Assembly (NCBI GenBank): GCA_958346935.1
Contig: CATVTM010000092.1
Coordinates: forward strand, 1 to 6,735
Reading direction: 5' to 3'
Length of the DNA: 6,735 nt
From: an uncultured Collinsella sp.
Lineage (GTDB): Bacteria > Actinomycetota > Coriobacteriia > Coriobacteriales > Coriobacteriaceae
Of this stretch, positions 1-4,964 are shown piece by piece. Each line of letters opens with the position of its first letter. Within the stretch, counting starts at the first letter, position 1. The notes under the pieces are model-generated. The model did not search any database and was not told the DNA's origin. It was given only the letters and a program-made list of their open reading frames with translations. Made by a program: the position numbers and the translations under genes.

Positions 1-52
1 AGACGGCGAGTTAGCCGGCAGGTCGGCATGTCAATCCTGGTCTAACAGAGCC
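1..52. mobile_element. Possible end of an insertion sequence (ISL3-like terminal inverted repeat), cut by the window edge
   Basis: Read on the minus strand, the stretch from 52 down to 1 begins GGCTCTGTTAGACC. A terminus starting GGCTCT resembles those I recall for ISL3-family elements. The next eight bases outward (53-60, TTATTTTA) are AT-rich, and ISL3 elements typically duplicate an 8-bp AT-rich target. The stretch also holds a perfect TTGACA (29-34, minus strand) pointing into the putative element, which could be part of a transposase promoter, but no good -10 follows at 17 bases. No transposase is visible because the window ends. Alternative: ordinary intergenic DNA upstream of another gene. 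The assignment is inference from a short motif only. Confidence 0.33.
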
Positions 53-60
53 TTATTTTA
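53..60. repeat. Candidate 8-bp target-site duplication copy (TTATTTTA)
   Basis: An AT-only octamer lies directly outside the putative IS terminus, in otherwise GC-rich DNA. If the element is real, the same octamer should occur next to its other end, outside this window. By itself the octamer proves nothing. Confidence 0.25.
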
Positions 61-81
61 TCCCCGTCCCAGAAAAATCAT

Positions 82-537
82 TTAGAGGAGGTCGAGGGGA
101 AGCTGGGGGGCGTCTCCCCAGAGTTTCTCGAGGCGGTAGAAGTCGCGGGCTTCGGGAGTGAAGACGTGGACGACAACCGAACCATAGTCCATGAGCATCC
201 AGGTCTTCTGCTCGCGACCCTCGATGGAGAACGGGTGCTCGCCGCAAGCCTCGGCGACCTTCTCCTCGATCTCGTCGACGATAGAATCGACCTGGCGGTT
301 GTTGGTACCGGTGGCAAGCACAAAGTAGTCGCATACGTCGGAAAGCTCGGTCAGGTCGAGCACCTGAACGTCCTCGCCCTTCTTGTCGTAGGCGGCCTGC
401 GCGGCGGCGCGGGCGACATCCTCGGCGGCGACACCGCTCGCAGACAGCGAGGCGGCAGTGCGGTCGGACGTGGCGACGAAGCTCTTGTGCTCCACACCTT
501 CAAGAATCTGCTCGTCGGTCATGGTCTCGTCGGCCAT
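82..537 (-). CDS. rsfS: Ribosome silencing factor RsfS
   Basis: RsfS (RsfA/Iojap/DUF143 family) binds protein uL14 on the 50S subunit and blocks joining to 30S, lowering translation in stationary phase or starvation. The 151-residue product has the family core from about residue 38 to 147: a DKKGEDVQVLDL segment (51-62), SDVCDYFVLATGTNNRQV (66-83), EGREQKTWMLMDYGSVVVHVF (106-126, aromatic and acidic uL14-binding side) and a C-terminal DFYRLEKLWGDAP (132-144). About 37 residues precede the core, more than usual. The ATG start has an AGAGG seven bases upstream; a second in-frame ATG at codon 6 is less well placed. It is last in the obg-nadD-yqeK-rsfS run, 27 bases after yqeK. No terminator hairpin is evident after its TAA. 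Confidence 0.95.
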   Translation of the reverse strand: MADETMTDEQILEGVEHKSFVATSDRTAASLSASGVAAEDVARAAAQAAYDKKGEDVQVLDLTELSDVCDYFVLATGTNNRQVDSIVDEIEEKVAEACGEHPFSIEGREQKTWMLMDYGSVVVHVFTPEARDFYRLEKLWGDAPQLPLDLL

Positions 538-564
538 GGAATACCTCTTTCTAGACAGCCCGAG

Positions 565-1173
565 CTAGCGCAACTGGGCGTAATGGTTGTAAATCGAAAT
601 AGCCGTGGGATAAAGATAGCGCCCGGACTGGATCACATAGACCAAACCCTGCGCAAAACAGGAGAAGAACAACTCGTCGAGCGACGACTCCCCCACCATC
701 TTGCGCAGCGCATGCGCATAGTCGCCGTGGCGGTTGGGCTCGATGGCATCGGCCACAAAGACCACCATATCGAGCGGCGTCATGTCGCAAGCGCCCACGG
801 TATGACGGTCGACAGCCTGGAAAACGGCCGGCGACAACTCGGGGAAAAGCTGCGGAAGCTCATAGGCGGCAACAGGACCATGCAAAAGCGGCGTCGCGGC
901 GGAAGGAGAACCGGCAATCTTAATGCCGTAATGCAGAGCGCGCGTAACCAGCTCGTCGTCGGAGAGCACTTTGTCCCAGTCGTGGATCAAGCCGGCGGCA
1001 GCGGCATCAAAGCGGTCAACGCCGTAGACCTCGGCCAGATGAAGTGCGGTCTCGGCAACACCCAGCGAATGCACATAGCGCTTGCGCTTATCCTTCATGC
1101 GAACATCGAGCAGCTCTTGAATGCGCTTGAGCAGTGCGCGCTCATCGCCCTCAAACTGATCCTCTACCGACAA
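565..1173 (-). CDS. yqeK: YqeK-type HD-domain hydrolase (probable symmetrical Ap4A hydrolase)
   Basis: YqeK proteins are metal-dependent HD-superfamily hydrolases that split diadenosine tetraphosphate into two ADP. In the 202-residue product the metal and catalytic residues are visible: H35 (RYVHSLGVAE), the H64-D65 pair (LIHDWDK), H98 (LLHGPVAA), RHTVG at 123-127, and D142 within VADAIEPNR (140-148), the hallmark YqeK segment. The start is taken as TTG at 1173-1171. The reading frame upstream is closed by the nadD stop, which is in the same frame 12 bases earlier, and no ATG or GTG lies between. Only a weak G-rich Shine-Dalgarno (GGGGG) precedes it, so translation is probably coupled to nadD. 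The gene lies between nadD and rsfS, the usual place for this family in Firmicutes. Confidence 0.92.
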   Translation of the reverse strand: MSVEDQFEGDERALLKRIQELLDVRMKDKRKRYVHSLGVAETALHLAEVYGVDRFDAAAAGLIHDWDKVLSDDELVTRALHYGIKIAGSPSAATPLLHGPVAAYELPQLFPELSPAVFQAVDRHTVGACDMTPLDMVVFVADAIEPNRHGDYAHALRKMVGESSLDELFFSCFAQGLVYVIQSGRYLYPTAISIYNHYAQLR

Positions 1174-1185
1174 CGTAGACCCCCA

Positions 1186-1863
1186 TCACTCAAAATCTTC
1201 TTGGCCCAAATCGGCATATAGCCTGCGTTTGCGAATGTAGCCGAGCACGGACTCGCTCGTAAGATAGCGCACGCTCATGCCGCGGGCAACTCGCTTACGA
1301 ATGTTCGTCGAGCTGATCGCCAGCGCCGGAATCTGAATATAGCGCACGTCGAACGGCAGCCCCGACTCTTTGATTCGGGCACGCGCTGTATCGATATCAA
1401 AGCCCGGTCGTGTCGCCGCAATAAAGGTAGCAAGCTCAGCGATTCGTTCGGCATCATGCCAGGTCACGATATCGATAATCGCATCGGCGCCCGTAATAAA
1501 GTAGAGCTTTACCTGCGGCGGGTAAAAGTCGCGAAGGGCATGAAGCGTATCAGCCGTATAGGTTACGCCCGGGCGGTCGATCTCGAACCGGCTCGCCAAA
1601 AAGGCCGGGTTCGCGGCGGTGGCGAGGACCGTCATGGCATAACGGTCCTCGGCAGGCGTCACCGGCTTGTCAAGCTTAAAGGCAGGCGTGCCCGCCGGCA
1701 TAAAGAGCACGGCATCCAAGTCGAGGGACTCACGCGCCTGCTCAGCGGTCACCAGGTGCCCGTAATGGATGGGATCAAAGGTGCCACCCATAATGCCGAG
1801 CCTAAACTCCTGCCCGTCCTCTAGAGGAAGCTCGGGCAGACCGATTCCACCGCGCAGCGACAT
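1186..1863 (-). CDS. nadD: Nicotinate-nucleotide adenylyltransferase NadD
   Basis: NadD transfers AMP from ATP to nicotinate mononucleotide, giving deamido-NAD in cytoplasmic NAD synthesis. The 225-residue product shows the nucleotidyltransferase signature LGIMGGTFDPIHYGHL (22-37) with the HxGH motif at 33-36, and the second ATP-binding motif SSTNIR at 184-189, followed by a typical YLTSESVLGYI (201-211 region). Length is near the family norm, apart from an N-terminal extension of about 20 residues before the first strand. The ATG at 1863 lies three bases after the obg TAA, with GGAGG inside the end of obg as Shine-Dalgarno, so the two genes are probably co-transcribed and translationally coupled. 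Confidence 0.96.
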   Translation of the reverse strand: MSLRGGIGLPELPLEDGQEFRLGIMGGTFDPIHYGHLVTAEQARESLDLDAVLFMPAGTPAFKLDKPVTPAEDRYAMTVLATAANPAFLASRFEIDRPGVTYTADTLHALRDFYPPQVKLYFITGADAIIDIVTWHDAERIAELATFIAATRPGFDIDTARARIKESGLPFDVRYIQIPALAISSTNIRKRVARGMSVRYLTSESVLGYIRKRRLYADLGQEDFE

Positions 1864-1866
1864 GGC

Positions 1867-3333
1867 TTACTCGCCCTCCGAGGTCTCGGCATCGTCCTCG
1901 GCATCCGCCGCATCGACAACCTCGACGCCCTCATCCGCAGCATCGGCCACGTCAATGGCCTCGACGGCAACGTCCTCGCCAGCATCCTCGAGCTCTTCGT
2001 ACTCCGAGAAGTCCTCGGCGCCCTCAAAGTCAAAAGCGCGCTGGCAAATGCGGACCTCGTCGCCCGCACGGCAACCGGCCTTCTCGAGCGCGTCGTCAAC
2101 ACCCATACGCGCAAACTTATGCTGCAGGTAAATGACGGCTTCCTCGTTTTCCCAGTCGGTCTGGATGACCATGCGCTCGATGGCACGACCGACCACGCGG
2201 AAGGCACCGGGCTCTTCCTGGACAATGCGGAAACGCTTCTCGCGCTGCAGGCGGCGACACTCCCACTCCTCGTCGCGCAGATCGACCGGCTCATCAGAGA
2301 CCGCCAGCTCGGCGCGAAGCTTAGCCACCTGCTCGCCCACGGCAAGCATCAGCGTGTTGAGGCCGGCGCCCGTAACAGCAGACACGGCAAAGAACATATG
2401 GCCATCGTCGAGCGCCGCACGCTTAAGGTCGGCAATCTTGTCGGCCGTGCCCGGCGCATCACACTTGTTGGCAACGACGATCTGCGGACGCTCCGAAAGC
2501 TCGGCGCCATACTGCTCGAGCTCGCGGTTGATGATGCGATAGTCCTCGACCGGATCGCGATCCTCAAAACCACCCGTCATATCGACGACGTGCATGATGA
2601 GTGCCGTACGCTCAATGTGGCGCAGGAACTGGTGACCCAGGCCCTTGCCCTCGCTCGCGCCCTCGATGAGACCGGGGACGTCGGCAACGACGTAAGAATA
2701 TTCGCCGGCACGCACCATGCCGAGGTTCGGCACGAGCGTGGTAAACGGGTAGTCAGCAATCTTGGGGCGGGCGGCACTCATGCGCGCAATGAGCGATGAC
2801 TTACCCACCGAGGGAAAGCCCACAAGCGCGGCATCGGCCATAAGCTTCATCTCGAGCTCGATCCAGTGTTCCTCGGCAGGCTCGCCGAGCTGGGCAAAGG
2901 CCGGAGCGCGACGCACCGACGTCACAAAGTGTGTGTTGCCCAGACCGCCGGCACCGCCGGGCGCCACGACGACGCGCTCGCCGTCGTGCACCAGGTCGGC
3001 AATCTCGAACATCGGGGTCTGCGTCTCGGGATCGAGCTCGCGCACCACGGTACCCATAGGGACCTTGAGAATCAGGTCCTCGCCGCTCTTACCGTTACGA
3101 CGGGCACCCTGCCCGTGCGTGCCGCGCTCGGCGCGGAAGTGATGCTTAAAGCGGTAATCGATCAGCGAAGACAGCTGAGCATCGGCCTGGATGACGACAT
3201 TGCCGCCACGACCGCCGTCGCCGCCATCGGGGCCGCCCTTGGGGACAAATGCCTCGCGCCTAAACGACATGCATCCGGCTCCGCCGTCGCCGCCGCACAC
3301 GTTAATGCGGCTGATATCGGTGAACTGTGACAA
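1867..3333 (-). CDS. obg: GTPase Obg (ObgE/CgtA), 50S ribosome assembly factor
   Basis: Obg is an essential low-affinity GTPase that binds the 50S subunit in late assembly and senses GDP, GTP and ppGpp. The 488-residue product has three parts. First is a glycine-rich Obg fold (about 4-160, with GGDGGAGC and KGGPDGGDGGRGG). Second is the G domain: G1 GFPSVGKSS 172-180, G2 DYPFTT 194-199, G3 DVPGLIEGA 218-226, G4 NKCD 289-292, G5 SAVTGAG 318-324. Third is an OCT domain (about 365-435) followed by a strongly acidic Ala/Asp/Glu/Val tail (438-488). The start is TTG, fixed by a perfect AGGAGG eight bases upstream (3342-3347). No ATG or GTG fits; the residues after it, SQFTDISRINVCGGDGG, fit the family N-terminus. 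A terminator lies directly upstream, so expression probably depends on read-through from rplU-rpmA. Confidence 0.97.
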   Translation of the reverse strand: MSQFTDISRINVCGGDGGAGCMSFRREAFVPKGGPDGGDGGRGGNVVIQADAQLSSLIDYRFKHHFRAERGTHGQGARRNGKSGEDLILKVPMGTVVRELDPETQTPMFEIADLVHDGERVVVAPGGAGGLGNTHFVTSVRRAPAFAQLGEPAEEHWIELEMKLMADAALVGFPSVGKSSLIARMSAARPKIADYPFTTLVPNLGMVRAGEYSYVVADVPGLIEGASEGKGLGHQFLRHIERTALIMHVVDMTGGFEDRDPVEDYRIINRELEQYGAELSERPQIVVANKCDAPGTADKIADLKRAALDDGHMFFAVSAVTGAGLNTLMLAVGEQVAKLRAELAVSDEPVDLRDEEWECRRLQREKRFRIVQEEPGAFRVVGRAIERMVIQTDWENEEAVIYLQHKFARMGVDDALEKAGCRAGDEVRICQRAFDFEGAEDFSEYEELEDAGEDVAVEAIDVADAADEGVEVVDAADAEDDAETSEGE

Positions 3334-3341
3334 CAGAATCG

Positions 3342-3347
3342 CCTCCT
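3342..3347 (-). promoter_or_regulatory. Strong Shine-Dalgarno (AGGAGG) that sets the TTG start of obg
   Basis: A full-consensus AGGAGG lies eight bases before TTG at 3333-3331. It sits only two bases past the T-tract of the preceding terminator, so a transcript that reads through carries the terminator hairpin right beside its ribosome-binding site. Confidence 0.85.
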
Positions 3348-3349
3348 AC

Positions 3350-3393
3350 AAAAAAGAGGGAGACCCTTGAATCCTAAAACTCAAGTGCCTCCC
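3350..3393 (-). terminator. Rho-independent terminator after rpmA
   Basis: On the minus strand, 13-base arms (3381-3393 and 3358-3370) pair with one A-G mismatch and one G-T pair: GGGAGGCACTTGA against TCAAGGGTCTCCC, around a 10-base loop. The stem is followed at once by TCTTTTTT (3350-3357). This is a textbook intrinsic terminator, 25 bases after the rpmA stop codon. Because obg begins 16 bases further on with no promoter visible between, it probably acts as a partial terminator. Confidence 0.88.
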
Positions 3394-3418
3394 ACATATG
3401 TGCTCTATGAAGGGTGAA

Positions 3419-3676
3419 TTACGCGTTCGCGAGCGGGCGTACGCTGACCCTGTGCTTGATACCCTTGTGGAACTCAACGGTACCGTCGACCAGCGCGAAC
3501 AGCGTGTCGTCCTTACCACGGCCAACGTTCTCACCCGGGTGGATGTGCGTGCCGTGCTGACGGACGAGAATCGTGCCCGTGGTTACCGTCTGGCCGGCAT
3601 AGCGCTTCGTGCCAAGGCGCTGACCGCGGGAGTCACGGCCATTACGGGAGGAACCGAGTCCTTTTTTGTGTGCCAT
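3419..3676 (-). CDS. rpmA: 50S ribosomal protein L27 (bL27)
   Basis: L27 sits beside the peptidyl-transferase centre, where its N-terminal tail reaches toward the tRNA ends. The 85-residue product begins MAHKKGLGSSRNGRDSRGQR, the mature N-terminus, so it lacks the cleavable extension (removed by Prp protease) found in many Firmicutes; no prp gene lies between rplU and rpmA either. The middle segment GTILVRQHGTHIHPGENVGRG (about 34-54) is family-typical. The ATG start has a modest AGTAGG upstream. It lies 33 bases after rplU with no promoter or terminator between, so the two form one transcript from the promoter at 4127-4155. Confidence 0.98.
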   Translation of the reverse strand: MAHKKGLGSSRNGRDSRGQRLGTKRYAGQTVTTGTILVRQHGTHIHPGENVGRGKDDTLFALVDGTVEFHKGIKHRVSVRPLANA

Positions 3677-3709
3677 TGTGTATACCTACTCTTTCGTTAC
3701 GAGTGTAAT

Positions 3710-4084
3710 CTACTCGGCGACGGGAGCCTCGGCAACAGCCTCGGCCTCTGCCTTGACAGCCTTCTTGGCGCGGGACGTAGCCTGGACCTTCACGATCTTC
3801 AGCTTGGTGAGCTGCTGACGGTGACCCTTCAGACGACGATAGCGCTTACGCTTGTGGAACTTGAAGACCAGCTGCTTCTCGCCCTTGAACTGCTCAACGA
3901 TCTGAGCGGTAACCTTGGCCTTGGCCAGCTTGTCGGGATCGGTGACGATCTTCTTACCATCGTTGAGGAAGATAACCGGCAGGGTGACCTTGTCGCCCTC
4001 ATTGCCCTCGATCTTCTCGACGGTGATGACATCGTCGGTGGCGACCTTGTACTGCTTGCCGCCCGTGTTAACGATTGCGTACAT
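3710..4084 (-). CDS. rplU: 50S ribosomal protein L21 (bL21)
   Basis: L21 is a 23S rRNA-binding protein of the large subunit. The 124-residue product starts MYAIVNTGGKQYKV, the family N-terminus, and carries the basic rRNA-binding segment KFHKRKRYRRLKGHRQ near residues 75-90. The usual length is about 103; here an Ala/Glu/Lys-rich tail of about 20 residues (from QATSRAKK on) is added. I start at ATG 4084 rather than the in-frame ATG at 4105: the former has GAAGGG (4094-4099) nine bases upstream and matches the family start, while the latter has no ribosome-binding site and would leave a leader of only about 15 bases from the predicted transcription start. Confidence 0.97.
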   Translation of the reverse strand: MYAIVNTGGKQYKVATDDVITVEKIEGNEGDKVTLPVIFLNDGKKIVTDPDKLAKAKVTAQIVEQFKGEKQLVFKFHKRKRYRRLKGHRQQLTKLKIVKVQATSRAKKAVKAEAEAVAEAPVAE

Positions 4085-4093
4085 GTTTACTTG

Positions 4094-4099
4094 CCCTTC
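4094..4099 (-). promoter_or_regulatory. Shine-Dalgarno (GAAGGG) that sets the rplU start
   Basis: It lies nine bases before the ATG at 4084 and inside the reading frame of the alternative start at 4105, which decides between the two candidate starts. Confidence 0.75.
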
Positions 4100-4126
4100 A
4101 TGCATCAGTTAGTGCAACAGCCGAAT

Positions 4127-4155
4127 ATAGTAGCAGGCGAAAATACCCCCGTCAA
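4127..4155 (-). promoter_or_regulatory. Sigma70-type promoter for rplU-rpmA
   Basis: TTGACG (-35, 4155-4150) is separated by exactly 17 bases from TACTAT (-10, 4132-4127) on the minus strand. Transcription should start near 4119-4121, giving a leader of about 36 bases before the rplU ATG. The -35 box contains the TGA stop codon of the upstream DUF2344 gene (4154-4152). Near-consensus boxes with ideal spacing fit a strong ribosomal-protein promoter. The leader is too short for the known Firmicutes L21 leader RNA. Confidence 0.82.
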
Positions 4156-4964
4156 CGAGTATGTGGAGCAAATCCACAAGTTCGCACAGGTATGGGGCTG
4201 ACGAGTCGGCCCTCGTCGTCCTCGCATGCTTGATTCTGACGCTCGACATCGTAGGAGCAGATGGTCACGAGGTCTTGCATACCGGTGGAAACAATAGGTG
4301 CATCCACGCCCGGGGTCAAGCCCTGCAACAAAACATCAGCAGCAGAAAGCAAAATTTCCGGACGCATAGAGCCCTCGTTGTCGGCATGGGTGTCGAGCAT
4401 GAGAACCAAATGGTCCGGGCGCTCTCCCGCCGTGAGCTCATAGCCAACGAGCGTGTGATCCAAATCCAAGCGCTTGCTCTTTTTGCCGCGCGCGTAGTCG
4501 ATGCCATGATCCGCGCGCAGCGTGTCGATCGCACGACGCACCTCGTCGGTGCTTACGGGCGCCTCGGGATCCAGGTGTAAGTCGATGCGATACGACAGGC
4601 GCGTGAGCTGCGCCGTCAATGCCGGCGTGCGCACGTCGATGTACGCCGCCTCGATGGGCGCCAGATCGGCCGGAGACGCCGCAGCTAGGCGCTCAAACGC
4701 CTCGTCGAGCGCCACGAACTCGGTCATAAACAGGTCATACCACTCGCAGGTCGACGACGTACCAACCGGTAGCGCCGAAGAGAAGCCCACGCGCATGTGC
4801 GGAGAGAAGCCCTGCGTGACGGCATAGGGAAGTCCCGCACGGCGCACGATGCGCTCAATGGTATGGATCACTTCGAGATGGCCCAGGTACTTAAGGCGAT
4901 CGCGCTTGCCATAGCGAACACGAAGTCTAAAGAGCGTGGGGTTGTCGGTCAGGCGCTCACTCAT
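4152..4964 (-). CDS. DUF2344 / TIGR03936-type radical-SAM-associated protein
   Basis: This family of unknown biochemical function accompanies, or is fused to, TIGR03960-type radical-SAM proteins. The 270-residue product shows the family pattern near its N-terminus: RLKYLGHLEVIHTIERIVRRAGLP (23-46), then TQGFSPHMRVGFSSALPVG (50-68) and a CEWYDLFM (73-80) segment. The region from about 240 to 270 is a low-conservation tail. The start ATG overlaps the stop of the radical-SAM gene in the junction ATGA (4964-4961), a classic translational-coupling arrangement that suggests the two proteins act together. A tRNA- or rRNA-directed role is often assumed from the neighbourhood, but nothing in the sequence proves it. 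No membrane segment or signal peptide is seen. Confidence 0.88.
   Translation of the reverse strand: MSERLTDNPTLFRLRVRYGKRDRLKYLGHLEVIHTIERIVRRAGLPYAVTQGFSPHMRVGFSSALPVGTSSTCEWYDLFMTEFVALDEAFERLAAASPADLAPIEAAYIDVRTPALTAQLTRLSYRIDLHLDPEAPVSTDEVRRAIDTLRADHGIDYARGKKSKRLDLDHTLVGYELTAGERPDHLVLMLDTHADNEGSMRPEILLSAADVLLQGLTPGVDAPIVSTGMQDLVTICSYDVERQNQACEDDEGRLVSPIPVRTCGFAPHTR

Noticed and set aside
6..34. TTGACA at 29-34 (minus strand) as a complete promoter
   Set aside because: No acceptable -10 at 16-18 bases; the position 17 bases downstream reads ACTCGC. Kept only as a side note to the IS candidate.
166..1221. Long open frame on the plus strand (351 codons) over rsfS and yqeK
   Set aside because: It lies opposite two well-recognised genes, has no recognisable domain, and such antisense frames are common in GC-rich DNA.
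4103..4105. Upstream ATG as start of rplU, adding seven residues
   Set aside because: No Shine-Dalgarno, very short leader from the predicted start site, and L21 proteins begin at MYAIV.
4085..4126. L21 leader RNA regulating rplU
   Set aside because: The predicted leader is only about 36 bases with no notable structure, too short for known ribosomal-protein leaders.
4162..4178. Six-base perfect hairpin (TGTGGA / TCCACA, loop of five) near the end of the DUF2344 gene, considered as a terminator
   Set aside because: Short stem, no T-tract after it on the minus strand, and it lies within coding sequence.
3398..4201. Plus-strand open frame (267 codons) across rpmA and rplU
   Set aside because: Antisense to two certain ribosomal-protein genes; leucine-rich shadow without a family match.
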